Shown: positions 53,441 to 63,629 of the stretch, piece after piece
Layout: each line of letters opens with the position of its first letter
Position numbering within the stretch: the first letter of the stretch is position 1
Assembly (NCBI RefSeq): GCF_018390535.1
Contig: NZ_JAHBBW010000011.1
Coordinates: forward strand, 1 to 64,000
Source of the DNA: Bacteroides propionicigenes
Lineage (GTDB): Bacteria; Bacteroidota; Bacteroidia; Bacteroidales; Bacteroidaceae
Direction of reading: 5' to 3'
DNA length: 64,000 nucleotides
Made by a program: the position numbers and the translations under genes
Notes under the pieces: model-generated
The model's database searches: none
The model's input: only the letters and a program-made list of their open reading frames with translations
Told to the model about the DNA's origin: nothing

Positions 53441-54211
53441 ATGAAACAAGTTTATATCATACACGAAAATCATCCGAAGCTGTTATTGCTGTTTGCCGGC
53501 TGGGCAGCGGATGAAACTCCCTTCAAGCAATACCTCCCCAAAGGTATGGACTACATGATTTGCTACGACTACCGCACACTCGATTTCGACAAATCCATCT
53601 TCGACCGCTATCGGCAAATAAATGTGGTAGCTTGGTCTATGGGAGTTTGGGCAGGCTCTATCATACTCAGTCAAGTCCGTCAGGACAACATTCTCAGTAT
53701 AGCTTTCAATGGAAGTACATACCCCATTGATAACTTAGAAGGCATTCCCTTGCAAACTTATCAAGCTACTCTTGACGGTCTTACTCCCGTCTCACTTCAA
53801 AAATTTCTGCGCCGTATGTGCAAAGACAGTAACGCTTACAAGGCATTCATGGAAATAACTCCCCGACGGAACTTCGATGAAATAAAGGAAGAGTTAAGAC
53901 TCATTCAGGAGCAATACTTCGAGATGCGTGGAGACATAAGAAACAACATATACGACGAAGCCGCCGAGGATAAGTTCAGTGAGTATTATGATATGTACAG
54001 ATACCAATACGACTATACCTTTATCGGCAGTAACGACCGGATATTTCCACCTGAGAATTTGAAGCTCAACGGCAACGGCCCGATGGAGGGTGTCGTAGTC
54101 GTGACCGACAGCGCACACTATGACGAAGCCATGTTCCGCTTTCTGCTGCAAGATATGTGGGAAATGCCTGTTGATGACTTTCTATACAAACTTAAGAAGA
54201 TGGACATCTGA
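53441..54211 (+). CDS. bioG: Pimeloyl-ACP methyl ester esterase, BioG type
   Basis: An alpha/beta hydrolase of the DUF452/BioG family (256 residues). The nucleophile is S66 in VVAWSMGVWAG and the catalytic His is in TDSAHYDEAMF. It removes the methyl group that BioC adds, ending pimelate chain building, and takes the place of E. coli BioH. It lies directly before bioC. Confidence 0.9.
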   Translation: MKQVYIIHENHPKLLLLFAGWAADETPFKQYLPKGMDYMICYDYRTLDFDKSIFDRYRQINVVAWSMGVWAGSIILSQVRQDNILSIAFNGSTYPIDNLEGIPLQTYQATLDGLTPVSLQKFLRRMCKDSNAYKAFMEITPRRNFDEIKEELRLIQEQYFEMRGDIRNNIYDEAAEDKFSEYYDMYRYQYDYTFIGSNDRIFPPENLKLNGNGPMEGVVVVTDSAHYDEAMFRFLLQDMWEMPVDDFLYKLKKMDI

Positions 54212-54227
54212 CAAGAAACAACAGAAA

Positions 54228-55076
54228 ATGACTGACAACGCCATTCAATCCGTTGACAAAGCGCTCGTTGCCAAGCGCTTTGCCCATGCACGAAATACAT
54301 ACAGCCGTGAAGCCCGCGTGCAGCAACAAGTAGCGGAAAAGATGCTGCGCCTGCTAATGGAGCACACCGGTGCTGCTACCGCCGTGCATAACAGTACCGA
54401 CCCTGCACAAAGCCGCCTCCGCAACATCCACCCCTTTCGCCATATCGCGGAATTCGGATGCGGCACGGGATGCTATTCCCGCTTGCTGCTCCATACCCTG
54501 CAACCGGAAACTCTGCTGCTCAACGACCTGTGTCCCGAAATGGAAGAATGTATAAAGGATATTTTCAATCAGAACAGTAAAGGCTATGTCAGCTTCCTGC
54601 CCTGTGATGCGGAAGTCCTCGATTTTCCACAAGGAACGGACTTGATTACTTCTTGCTCCACGCTGCAATGGTTTGCCGACACGAAACGTTTCTTCGCCCG
54701 ATGCCACCGTTTTTTATCTGACGACGGTATTCTTGCATTCAGTACATTCGGCAAGAAAAATATGCAAGAAATTCATACTCTGACAGGACATGGGCTGGAG
54801 TATCTGCCTCTTGAAAATCTGCAAGCTTTGCTATCACCCCATTTCGAAATCCTTTACGCCGGAGAAGAGATTGTCTCCCTGCCTTTCGATACTCCGCTCG
54901 AAGTGTTGCAGCACCTTAAACAAACCGGAGTGACCGGCACCGAAAAGAGAATTTGGACTCGCGGGCACCTGCAAAACTTCTGCAATGAGTATATCCGAAT
55001 GTGTGGCAATGCAGACCATAGCGTTTCGTTGACTTATCACCCGATTTATGTGATTGCCAAAAAGAAAAAGAATTAA
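54228..55076 (+). CDS. bioC: Malonyl-ACP O-methyltransferase
   Basis: A SAM-dependent methyltransferase of 282 residues. The motif I region reads IAEFGCGTGCYSRLLL, and the N terminus has the BioC-typical VAKRFAHARNTYSREARVQQQVA. It methylates malonyl-ACP so that fatty acid synthesis can extend it to pimeloyl-ACP methyl ester. The frame is open from 54120 inside bioG; ATG 54228 is the family start. Confidence 0.92.
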   Translation: MTDNAIQSVDKALVAKRFAHARNTYSREARVQQQVAEKMLRLLMEHTGAATAVHNSTDPAQSRLRNIHPFRHIAEFGCGTGCYSRLLLHTLQPETLLLNDLCPEMEECIKDIFNQNSKGYVSFLPCDAEVLDFPQGTDLITSCSTLQWFADTKRFFARCHRFLSDDGILAFSTFGKKNMQEIHTLTGHGLEYLPLENLQALLSPHFEILYAGEEIVSLPFDTPLEVLQHLKQTGVTGTEKRIWTRGHLQNFCNEYIRMCGNADHSVSLTYHPIYVIAKKKKN

Positions 55077-55122
55077 AGTACAACTACCTATGTTTAACCA
55101 TTCATATAAGATATAAAGAAGT

Positions 55123-55776
55123 ATGAAACCAGCTATCTATTTCATCAGCGGCATTGATACCGATGCCGGAAAAAGCTATTGCACCGCTTGGTATGCCAAA
55201 CAGCTATCCCAAAACGGGCAGCTTGTAATCACTCAAAAGTTTATTCAAACCGGAAACACCGGTCATTCCGAAGACATCGACCTGCACCGCCGTATCATGG
55301 GTACAGGCTATCTGCCCGAAGATGAAGAAGGACTCACCATGCCCGAAATCTTTTCCTATCCCTGCTCTCCCCACCTTGCGGCACGCATTGACAACCGCCC
55401 TATCGACTTCTGCAAAATAGAGCATGCCACACAGGAACTTGCCCGCCGTTACGACATCGTACTGGTGGAAGGAGCCGGCGGTCTCATGGTTCCTTTGACT
55501 GAAGAATACCTCACCATTGACTACGTTGCCGAGAAGAACTACCCGCTTATTTTCGTTACATCCGGGAAATTGGGCAGCATCAATCATACTTTACTGAGTT
55601 TGGAAGCCATTAAGCATCGGGGAATTATACTTGATACGGTATTGTACAACCTTTATCCCACGGTAGAGGACAAGACCATACAAAACGACACGATGCAGTA
55701 CATACGGGACTATCTCTCCAAACATTTCCCCGGAACGAAGTTTGAGGTAGTACCGGAAATAAATAATCAGCCTTAA
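55123..55776 (+). CDS. bioD: Dethiobiotin synthetase
   Basis: An ATP-dependent carboxylase of 217 residues that closes the ureido ring of dethiobiotin. The P-loop is GIDTDAGKSYC with K17, followed by the substrate region TQKFIQTG and VEGAGGLMVPL. It is the last gene of the biotin operon, 46 bp after bioC. With bioBA, F, G and C it completes the pathway from malonyl-ACP to biotin. Confidence 0.94.
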   Translation: MKPAIYFISGIDTDAGKSYCTAWYAKQLSQNGQLVITQKFIQTGNTGHSEDIDLHRRIMGTGYLPEDEEGLTMPEIFSYPCSPHLAARIDNRPIDFCKIEHATQELARRYDIVLVEGAGGLMVPLTEEYLTIDYVAEKNYPLIFVTSGKLGSINHTLLSLEAIKHRGIILDTVLYNLYPTVEDKTIQNDTMQYIRDYLSKHFPGTKFEVVPEINNQP

Positions 55777-55801
55777 ACCATGTAATCTGTGGTGAATTTT
55801 G

Positions 55802-55809
55802 TAACTTTG
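55802..55809 (+). promoter_or_regulatory. -7 box of the GT2 gene
   Basis: TAACTTTG, 25 bp before ATG 55835. The -33 is unclear. Confidence 0.4.
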
Positions 55810-55834
55810 CACGTTATAAAACGTCATACGACAC

Positions 55835-57007
55835 ATGGAAGCATTTACATTCGATACAACTGAAAAGATATTGCTCGCAGCGACGGGAACTCTTTTTATT
55901 ATTCAAGCCCTTTATTACTTTTGTCTGTACAACCGTATTCATTTACGTAATCGTGCCGTAAAACGGAACAATGTACACTTCTCACAAGAGTTCCCCCCTG
56001 TATCGGTCATTATCTGCGCCCGGGAAGAATCCGAGAACCTGCGCCGCAACCTGACCGCTATTCTTGAACAGGACTATCCGCAGTTTGAAGTGATTGTTAT
56101 CAACGATGGCAATACGGATGAAAGCGAGGATTACCTGACCCTGCTGGAAGAGAAATATCCACATCTCTATCATAGTTTCGTTCCCGACTCTTCCCGCTAT
56201 ATCAGTAGGAAGAAACTTGCCGTAACCCTCGGCATCAAAGCAAGCAAATATGACTGGCTCGTCTTTACCGAAGCCAATTGTTGCCCGCAAAGTAACCAAT
56301 GGCTGCGTCTGCTGGCACGCAACTTCACCTCACGTACGCAAGTTGTTCTGGGATATAGCGGCTACGAACGCGGCAAAGGCTGGTTGCACAAGCGGGTAGC
56401 ATTCGACAATCTTTTCACTTCCATGCGCTATCTCGGCTTTGCACTTGCAGGCAGCCCCTATATGGGTATCGGGCGTAACCTTGCCTACCGCAAGGAAGTA
56501 TTCTACCGGGAGAAAGGTTTCTCCGCACATCTCAATCTCCAACGCGGTGACGACGATTTGTTTATCAACCATATAGCTACTGCCGAGAATACTCGCGTAG
56601 AAACAGATGCAGATGCCATCGTGCGTATGCAACCCGTACTCCGCACTAAGGACTGGCGTGAGGAAAAGATAAGTTACGCATCTACCGCCCGGCTCTATCA
56701 TGGCGCACAACGATGGTTGGCTGGATTGGAAACCACTACCCGTCTGGCATTCTATGTATCATGGCCGGCTATGCTTGTGACAGGCATACTGAACTACCAC
56801 TGGTTGGCAGCCGGTATTGCACCTCTTTTATGGATACTCCGCTTCGTATTACAGGCAATCATCATCAACAAGACCGCAAAGGATTTGAACGACCAACGCA
56901 GATACTATTGGTCGCTGCCTGTATTTGATGTGCTTCAACCTCTGCAATCTCTTCGTTGGAAACTCTATTGCCTGTTTAGAAAGAAAAGCGGATTTCTGAG
57001 GAAGTAG
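55835..57007 (+). CDS. Membrane GT2 glycosyltransferase
   Basis: A protein of 390 residues with an N-terminal membrane helix (about 10-28), a GT2 domain (SVIICAREESENLRRNLTAIL, VINDGNTDES) and C-terminal hydrophobic segments (about 305-340). Where GT2 enzymes have a DxD, this one has VFTEANCCP, while GDDDLFINH near residue 235 supplies an acidic cluster. It stands alone, convergent with the LolC/E-like gene 6 bp away, and its acceptor is unknown. Confidence 0.85.
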   Translation: MEAFTFDTTEKILLAATGTLFIIQALYYFCLYNRIHLRNRAVKRNNVHFSQEFPPVSVIICAREESENLRRNLTAILEQDYPQFEVIVINDGNTDESEDYLTLLEEKYPHLYHSFVPDSSRYISRKKLAVTLGIKASKYDWLVFTEANCCPQSNQWLRLLARNFTSRTQVVLGYSGYERGKGWLHKRVAFDNLFTSMRYLGFALAGSPYMGIGRNLAYRKEVFYREKGFSAHLNLQRGDDDLFINHIATAENTRVETDADAIVRMQPVLRTKDWREEKISYASTARLYHGAQRWLAGLETTTRLAFYVSWPAMLVTGILNYHWLAAGIAPLLWILRFVLQAIIINKTAKDLNDQRRYYWSLPVFDVLQPLQSLRWKLYCLFRKKSGFLRK

Positions 57008-57013
57008 ATTTAT

Positions 57014-58258
57014 TTACTCGTAACGCATGGAATTTGCCGGATGAATGCGCGTGATAAGATATGACGGCCCCAGCAACATGATAAGTGAAGCTAACAGCGT
57101 GCCAACGTTCAGTAACAAGAAAATCCAGATATTGAAAGAAACGGGAACAGTATCCATATAGTAAGTTTCCGGATCGAGCCGGAATAACCCTGACCATTTC
57201 TGGATAAAATAGAATGCCAACCCTATCGCATTGCCCCACAACATACCCTTTCCGATAAGGAACACTGCCAACCAAAGGAATAGTTTGCGGATAGTGAAAT
57301 TATTAGCGCCAAGAGATTTCAGAACACCAATCATCGAAGTACGTTCAATGATAATTATCAACAGTCCAGAAACCATTGTAAAGCCGGCAACTCCTATCAT
57401 CAGAATAAGGATAACCCATATATTGACGTCCAGAATGCCCAACCATGCAAAAATCTGCGGATTGAGTTGCTCCACATTCAGCACACAGTATTCTGCACCG
57501 TAAGGGTCTGGCTGTCGACTTACTTCATCAGATATCCGGTAGGTTGTTTCTTCCAGTTTGTCGTAATCATGCAGTTCCAGTTCCACTCCGCTCACTTGGT
57601 CGGACTTCCATTTGTTCAGACGGTTCACCAAACACAAATCGGTAAGAAGGAACAGATTATCGTATTCGGAAAAGTTTGTCTGATAGATGCCGACAATCGT
57701 CAAACGACGGGCGCGTACATCATCCTGTATATAATAGGTATCTATTTTATCACCAAGTTTCAGCTTCATTTTATCGGCTATCACCTTCGAAATGACTACA
57801 CGATTGGTGGAAGCCGAGTCGCTGAACTGAGGAAACTCTCCCTCTACCAAATGGCGGCGAAAGAAAGAGATGTCATATTCAGGTCCTATCCCTTTCAACA
57901 CCATCCCCTGAAAAGCATCGGCTGTCTTTATCATACCCGGCTTTGTGGAATAGCGCTGCACTTGCTTCACCTCAGGATTATCTATGAGGGCAGCAATCAT
58001 ACTGTCCGTCACAGCTATAGGGCGGGTTTCAAAGGAACGCGCCGCATCCGCATTGCTAATCTGGATATGAGAGCCGAACCCTATTATCTTATCGCGCACC
58101 TCGCTCTTGAAACCGATTATCACCGACACGGCAATAATCATTACCGCCAACCCGATAGCAACACCGGCAGTTGCTATCAGTACGGCAGGACGGGAAACTT
58201 GTTTTCCGATATCACCTTCGCTGTAAATACGATGAGCGAGAAATAAGGATAAAGACAT
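57014..58258 (-). CDS. LolC/LolE-like ABC transporter permease
   Basis: An inner-membrane protein of 414 residues with the MacB/FtsX layout. One N-terminal helix (VLIATAGVAIGLAVMIIAVSVIIGF) is followed by a large periplasmic domain and three C-terminal helices (IFAWLGILDVNIWVILILMIGVAGF and following). The LolC/E-type segment SMIGVLKSLGANNFTIRKLF is present. It probably acts with an ATPase encoded elsewhere to release lipoproteins from the inner membrane. It lies 9 bp downstream of the aminotransferase gene on the same strand. Confidence 0.85.
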   Translation of the reverse strand: MSLSLFLAHRIYSEGDIGKQVSRPAVLIATAGVAIGLAVMIIAVSVIIGFKSEVRDKIIGFGSHIQISNADAARSFETRPIAVTDSMIAALIDNPEVKQVQRYSTKPGMIKTADAFQGMVLKGIGPEYDISFFRRHLVEGEFPQFSDSASTNRVVISKVIADKMKLKLGDKIDTYYIQDDVRARRLTIVGIYQTNFSEYDNLFLLTDLCLVNRLNKWKSDQVSGVELELHDYDKLEETTYRISDEVSRQPDPYGAEYCVLNVEQLNPQIFAWLGILDVNIWVILILMIGVAGFTMVSGLLIIIIERTSMIGVLKSLGANNFTIRKLFLWLAVFLIGKGMLWGNAIGLAFYFIQKWSGLFRLDPETYYMDTVPVSFNIWIFLLLNVGTLLASLIMLLGPSYLITRIHPANSMRYE

Positions 58259-58267
58259 CTTTTTCTA

Positions 58268-59467
58268 TTATTCCGTACGACCCGGATAGGCTTCAAGCGC
58301 TTTGGAAAGCACAAATAACGCACGGGTCAAATCTTCTTTCTTCAATACATAGGCTATGCGGACCTCATTACGACCGGAACCCGGTGTTGTATAGAAGCCG
58401 GAAGCCGGAGCCATGAAAACTGTCTGCCCTTCGTACTCAAATTCGGAAAGACACCATGCACAGAATTTGTCTGAATCATCTACGGGCAGTTTGGCTACGG
58501 TATAAAACGCTCCCATAGGAATAGGTGAATATACGCCGGGGATACGGTTCAGACCGTCAATCAGGCATTTACGACGTTCTACATATTCATCGTAAGTATC
58601 ACGCAAATAGTCTTCTCCCGCATCCAAAGATGCTTCGGCTGCAATCTGACCTATCAACGGCGGACTTAAACGCGCCTGGCAGAACTTCATAACAGCATCT
58701 CGTATCTCCTTGTTTTTCGTTATCAGCGCACCGATACGAATACCGCATTCCGAGTAACGCTTGGATACGGAATCAATCAGCACTACGTTATTCTCAATAC
58801 CTTCCAGGTGACAGGCTGAAATATAGGAAGAACCCGTATAGATAAACTCACGATACACTTCGTCGGAAAAGAGGAAAAGGTCATACTTCTTCACGAGGTC
58901 GCGTATCTGGTTCATTTCGCGACGGGTATACAGATAACCGGTAGGGTTATTGGGATTACAAATCAAAATAGCACGTGTGCGGTCATTTATCAGTTCCTCA
59001 AATTTTTCTACTTTAGGCAGTGAGAAGCCCTCTTCTATAGTCGTTGCAATCGTGCGGATTTTAGCGCCTGCAGAAATGGCAAACGCCATATAGTTGGCAT
59101 AAGCCGGTTCCGGCACAATAATCTCATCACCCGGATTAAGGCATGCCATAAAGGAGAACAATACAGCCTCCGAACCGCCGGAAGTAATGATAATATCATC
59201 GGCAGTGAGCTTGATGTTATATTTATCGTAATATCCCACCAATTTCTCACGATAGCTACGATAGCCCGCACTGGGACTGTACTCCAATACCTTACGGTCA
59301 ATATTGCGAATGGCATCAATTGCGACTTGCGGTGTGGGCAGGTCAGGTTGTCCGATATTGAGATGGAATACATGGACGCCCCTTTGTTTGGCTGCATCTG
59401 CCAAAGGAGCCAGCTTTCTGATAGGAGATGCAGGCATCTCCATTCCGCGAATAGAAATTGTTGGCAT
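58268..59467 (-). CDS. Class I/II aminotransferase
   Basis: A fold-type I PLP enzyme of 399 residues. Blocks include FHLNIGQPDLPTP, IITSGGSEAVLFS, NPNNPTGYLY and the Schiff-base lysine K236 in DSVSKRYSECGIRIG. The overall pattern is that of aspartate/aromatic-type aminotransferases; the amino acid cannot be deduced. Upstream of LolC/E-like gene in the same leftward unit. Confidence 0.88.
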   Translation of the reverse strand: MPTISIRGMEMPASPIRKLAPLADAAKQRGVHVFHLNIGQPDLPTPQVAIDAIRNIDRKVLEYSPSAGYRSYREKLVGYYDKYNIKLTADDIIITSGGSEAVLFSFMACLNPGDEIIVPEPAYANYMAFAISAGAKIRTIATTIEEGFSLPKVEKFEELINDRTRAILICNPNNPTGYLYTRREMNQIRDLVKKYDLFLFSDEVYREFIYTGSSYISACHLEGIENNVVLIDSVSKRYSECGIRIGALITKNKEIRDAVMKFCQARLSPPLIGQIAAEASLDAGEDYLRDTYDEYVERRKCLIDGLNRIPGVYSPIPMGAFYTVAKLPVDDSDKFCAWCLSEFEYEGQTVFMAPASGFYTTPGSGRNEVRIAYVLKKEDLTRALFVLSKALEAYPGRTE

Positions 59468-59600
59468 GAGTATTTTATATCATTTTATCATTTAAGTCGC
59501 AAATGTAGTGATTTATTTGATACTAAAGGGAAGCTAAGACATAAAAACTTTAAAAACCTTATCTATATTAAAAACACTATGCTATTTAAAAAGATTCTTG

Positions 59601-59608
59601 TACCTTTG
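59601..59608 (+). promoter_or_regulatory. -7 box of the fucose-isomerase-like gene
   Basis: TACCTTTG, 68 bp before ATG 59677, within the 209-bp divergent gap. Confidence 0.45.
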
Positions 59609-59676
59609 AAATAGTAAACAAATAGACAACTACAGCTGTTTCATCATAAACCAACATTAAAATAGTAAGTAATACC

Positions 59677-60912
59677 ATGGTCATCAACCTAATAACTTTT
59701 GCTTCACTGTTACATAAGCAAGCATCTGTTCGCAGTTCCCATGAAATAATATTGACTGAGTTGGAAAAATACTTCACCGTCAATTTTATAGATTATCAAG
59801 ATATCAACAAACTGGCTCCCGATGATTTCAGTATCCTGTTCATCGCCACCGGTGGAGTGGAACGGTTGGTTATCCAACATTTCGAAGCCCTTCCCCGCCC
59901 CGCCATTATACTGGCAGACGGTATGCAGAACTCACTTGCCGCCGCCCTCGAAATATCATCATGGCTGCGCGGACGAGGAATGAAAAGCGAAATTCTTCAT
60001 GGCGAATTGTCCGAAATCATTAAACGCATTTTTGTACTGCACAGTAATTTCATGGCACAACGCAGTCTCTTCGGAATGCGTATCGGTGTAATAGGTACTC
60101 CGTCAAGCTGGCTCATTGCCAGCAATGTAGATTATCTTCTTGCCAAACGCCGCTGGGGAGTGGAATATACGGATGTATCACTGGACCGCATTTATGAATA
60201 CTACAATCAAATCACCGATGACGAAGTAGGCGAAGCGTGCGCCCGCCTTGCAGGAAAAGCACTTGCCTGCCGGGAAGCGTCACCCGAAGATATGATAAAA
60301 GCCATGCGCCTGTATCGCTCTATACGGAAAGTGGTGGATGAAGACCGTTTGAGCGCACTTACCTTAAGTTGTTTCCGTCTGATAGAGCAGACGGGCACCA
60401 CCGGTTGCCTGGCACTCTCCATGTTGAATGATGAAGGCATCATTGCCGGATGTGAAGGTGACTTGCAGTCTGTATTCACCATGCTCGCCGCCAAAGTGCT
60501 TACCGGGAAATCTACTTTCATGGCCAACCCGTCCATGATTAATGCACGCACCAACGAAATTATACTGGCGCATTGTACAATTGGTGTAGCACAGACAGAA
60601 CAATTCATTATTCGCAATCACTTTGAAACGGAAAGCGGCATTGGCATACAGGGAATATTGCCCACCGGAGACGTGACAATCGTAAAGTGTGGCGGCGAAT
60701 GCCTTGATGAATATTACCTCGGTACGGGTACGTTGACCGAAAACACTAACTACATCAATATGTGCCGTACGCAGGTACGCATAAAGATGAATACTTCAGC
60801 GGAATATTTTCTAAGAAATCCTTTGGGGAATCATCACATCATGCTACATGGCAATTACGAACAAGTGATTGATGAATTCCTGCAGTCCAACGGATGCAAG
60901 AGAATAGAATAA
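59677..60912 (+). CDS. L-fucose/L-arabinose isomerase-like protein
   Basis: A cytoplasmic protein of 411 residues with the two-domain outline of the FucI/AraA-like superfamily: an N-terminal Rossmann-like half (ILFIATGGVERLV, MRIGVIGTPSSWLI) and a C-terminal half with ACEGDLQSVFTML-type metal region (GCEGDLQSVF) and a late HHIMLHG segment. It is shorter than true L-fucose isomerase (~590 residues). No fucose pathway genes are nearby. The substrate is unknown. Confidence 0.7.
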   Translation: MVINLITFASLLHKQASVRSSHEIILTELEKYFTVNFIDYQDINKLAPDDFSILFIATGGVERLVIQHFEALPRPAIILADGMQNSLAAALEISSWLRGRGMKSEILHGELSEIIKRIFVLHSNFMAQRSLFGMRIGVIGTPSSWLIASNVDYLLAKRRWGVEYTDVSLDRIYEYYNQITDDEVGEACARLAGKALACREASPEDMIKAMRLYRSIRKVVDEDRLSALTLSCFRLIEQTGTTGCLALSMLNDEGIIAGCEGDLQSVFTMLAAKVLTGKSTFMANPSMINARTNEIILAHCTIGVAQTEQFIIRNHFETESGIGIQGILPTGDVTIVKCGGECLDEYYLGTGTLTENTNYINMCRTQVRIKMNTSAEYFLRNPLGNHHIMLHGNYEQVIDEFLQSNGCKRIE

Positions 60913-60931
60913 GGCTTTAACCGGAGTGCGA

Positions 60932-63535
60932 TTACATTACATTATCCTTCATTCTGACTTCAAAGCGGGTTCCTTCGCCCGGCTTTGAAGTTACTGTTAT
61001 AGTACCGTCAAGACGTTCTACAATCGTCTGGCAGATACTCAACCCCAAACCGGCACCTTGCGTAAAGCTATCCGCCTTATAGAAGCGCTCGAAGATATGT
61101 TTCTGATCCTCATCGGATATACCCGCTCCGGTGTCTTCCACGAAAACAGTTGTATATCCGGGCTCCTCCACATTATATCCAAAAGTAATGCTGCCTTTTG
61201 TAGTAAACTTCTTGGCGTTGTTAATCAGATTATTCACTACTTGCTTCAGACGTACGGAATCAGTAATAATATCTTTGCCTGCTCCTTCGGGAAAATCGGT
61301 ACGCAATTCCACCCCCTCTGGCATACTTAACCTTTGGGAATCGTAAACCTGCTGCATAATAAATGTAAGGTTGTAAGAAGAGAACTGAAAATCCATAGTA
61401 CCTGACTCAATACGTGAAAGATCCAGAATATCATTAATCAATGCCAACAACAACGTACAATTGCTATTGATAGTCTCAACAAACTGTTGCACTTCCTCCG
61501 GCGAGAAAGCGTCTAAGTCTTTCAATAAATCGGAAAAACCTACTATCGCATTTAACGGCGTACGTATCTCGTGACTCATATTTGCTAAGAATGCCGATTT
61601 CAACTTATCAGCCTGCAAAGCACGGTCACGGGCGGCAATCAACTCATCTTCGGTATTCTTATACCGCTGAATACTCTGGCATACCCCCAACACCATATAG
61701 GGAATATCTGCCGTCAAACCATCATAAGCGGTACTACGGAACTCCCACCACTCATATCTTCCGTCTGCATTCTGCAAACGGAAACTCATACGGGAATTAG
61801 GCTCATGCCCCAACATGATATTATCAAAATGCTTGCGTGTACGAGGCAAGTCTTCCGGATGGACAATCTGATCCAATACTTCCCTTGAAATATAATCCGT
61901 ATTATCATAACAATTGAAACGTTGTAACAATCCACCGGGAAAATGAAAACATTTCATACGGGTGTTGTACTGCCATGGATAAATGGAACTTTCCTCAATA
62001 GCCATATTAAAGAAACGTTTCTGCATCTCTTCATCAGAGATATTACGGCAAACGATTGCCATACCTGTCAGTTTGTCTTTCGCAAAAATAGGTACCACCT
62101 CACCTGAAACAGGGAAATAAGTGCCTTTCGCATTCTCTTGCATAAATGCTTTCTCAGGTATAACAACAGGTTTCTTGTCGCGGATAACTTGTTCCAACAA
62201 CGTTTTTAAAATATTCTCACCATTTATATAAACACGAAAAATCGAACCGGCCATCTGCCCTTCGTACGAACGCTCCATATATATATCGGAAGGTAATCCT
62301 AACATCTCTACCAAAGCCCGGTTAACGAAATGAATGTGCATATCCGTATCATACGTTATCAACCCGTCACGAATAGAACAGAATATTTTTTCGAATTCAT
62401 CCCGCTGCTCCACCAAACGTTGCTGTATCAACAGGCGGGTCTGCGCATGTATACGCTTGCGGGATTCGCGGCGGTTACTCCGATAAAGCCAGATAACCAA
62501 AAACGCCAACGCACCCACTATCACCGAATAGAACAGAATAAACCATACCCGATAGCGATCTATTAAAGGGATATTCAAAATACTTCCCCGCAGTTCAACA
62601 CTCTTTACGTCGACATGGAAAAAGTCAAGTTGTTTGTAATCGAACAACAGCTTACCGCCCAAGTCCCCTACTCCGAATGAACCGGGTGACTGACCTTTCA
62701 GTATATTTGCCGCTTGCACACCCGCAGCATAAGTATCTACCGCCGGTTCTACATCATAAACACATAAAACTCCTTTCGCCATTGCCAGGTTTTGGTTGGC
62801 AAATACAGGTGCTTTCAGTTTTAAAGACAAAAAGGGAATCCATTTAGGGGCTATGACAATGTACTTATGGGCATTGTAGTCATAGCAAATAGATGTAATA
62901 ATGGAATTAAGCGACTTTTCCTGAACATTCAGCGTCCTTAACTTGTATTCCGGATGCTTCTCCTTAAAAGGTATCCAGGCTTCTTTTACCGCTCTCACCC
63001 CCTTACTACTTAAAAAACTACTATCCGACAAGCAAATAATCTCCCTACGTGCAGGGAACAGGCGTATAGCTTCCTCCAACAAAACATTGAAATCCGTTTT
63101 CGATGTAAAACCCGAAACGTTCGGCATCTGCTCAAACAACTTTTCATCAGGATATTTAATACCCGAAACAACTACCGGAATTTGATAGGGTAATGAGTCG
63201 CCACAGTGAGTCAAAGTATAGAAAGCCTCATCACTGGACGTTACAATCAGATCTGTTTTACGCTGTCTGGCGCGTTCACATATACGACGCATAATGACGC
63301 ATTCCGAAGCGAAGGTCCAAAAGTCGGCATTCAAATATTCGGTAACAATATTCGCCTTTACCCCACCCTTTTCCAGCCCTTCCTGCAAACCGGCAATAAG
63401 GTTGCTATGCCACGAAGCACTGTTTGTATATGACTGTATAAAAAGCACATTATAGTTTTTTTCCTCAGCCGAGAGTGTCCCCGATGTCAAGCACAAAAAA
63501 ACTAATGAATATATTAAGAGAAGGTGTTTTCCCAT
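60932..63535 (-). CDS. Membrane histidine kinase with periplasmic-binding-type sensor and PAS domains
   Basis: A sensor kinase of 867 residues. After a signal-like start (LLLIYSLVFLCLTSGTLSA) comes a ~300-residue extracytoplasmic ABC-substrate-binding-like domain (VLFIQSYTNSASWHSNLIAGL; YPDEKLFEQMPNVSGFTS). A membrane helix (about 335-355) is followed by two PAS regions, then HisKA with the phospho-accepting H655 (FLANMSHEIRTPLN) and an intact HATPase (NNLINNAKKF, EDTGAGISDED, GAGLGLSIC). There is no receiver or DNA-binding domain, so it is not a hybrid two-component protein, and no response regulator is adjacent. ATG 63535 is preferred to an open frame from 63637. It may sense a sugar or a related ligand. 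Confidence 0.9.
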   Translation of the reverse strand: MGKHLLLIYSLVFLCLTSGTLSAEEKNYNVLFIQSYTNSASWHSNLIAGLQEGLEKGGVKANIVTEYLNADFWTFASECVIMRRICERARQRKTDLIVTSSDEAFYTLTHCGDSLPYQIPVVVSGIKYPDEKLFEQMPNVSGFTSKTDFNVLLEEAIRLFPARREIICLSDSSFLSSKGVRAVKEAWIPFKEKHPEYKLRTLNVQEKSLNSIITSICYDYNAHKYIVIAPKWIPFLSLKLKAPVFANQNLAMAKGVLCVYDVEPAVDTYAAGVQAANILKGQSPGSFGVGDLGGKLLFDYKQLDFFHVDVKSVELRGSILNIPLIDRYRVWFILFYSVIVGALAFLVIWLYRSNRRESRKRIHAQTRLLIQQRLVEQRDEFEKIFCSIRDGLITYDTDMHIHFVNRALVEMLGLPSDIYMERSYEGQMAGSIFRVYINGENILKTLLEQVIRDKKPVVIPEKAFMQENAKGTYFPVSGEVVPIFAKDKLTGMAIVCRNISDEEMQKRFFNMAIEESSIYPWQYNTRMKCFHFPGGLLQRFNCYDNTDYISREVLDQIVHPEDLPRTRKHFDNIMLGHEPNSRMSFRLQNADGRYEWWEFRSTAYDGLTADIPYMVLGVCQSIQRYKNTEDELIAARDRALQADKLKSAFLANMSHEIRTPLNAIVGFSDLLKDLDAFSPEEVQQFVETINSNCTLLLALINDILDLSRIESGTMDFQFSSYNLTFIMQQVYDSQRLSMPEGVELRTDFPEGAGKDIITDSVRLKQVVNNLINNAKKFTTKGSITFGYNVEEPGYTTVFVEDTGAGISDEDQKHIFERFYKADSFTQGAGLGLSICQTIVERLDGTITVTSKPGEGTRFEVRMKDNVM

Positions 63536-63578
63536 TTCGTTTGTTTGATTTGTCTGTATAAACTTATTTACAGATACG

Positions 63579-63586
63579 CAAATATA
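63579..63586 (-). promoter_or_regulatory. -7 box of the histidine kinase gene
   Basis: TATATTTG on the minus strand, 43 bp before ATG 63535; no -33 match. Confidence 0.45.
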
Positions 63587-63629
63587 CAAGTTATATTGAG
63601 AATTTACACCTTTTTCCCTTAAAAAAACT

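Noticed and set aside
60932..63535. Hybrid two-component system protein
   Set aside because: The C terminus ends with the HATPase domain; no receiver or AraC-type domain is present.
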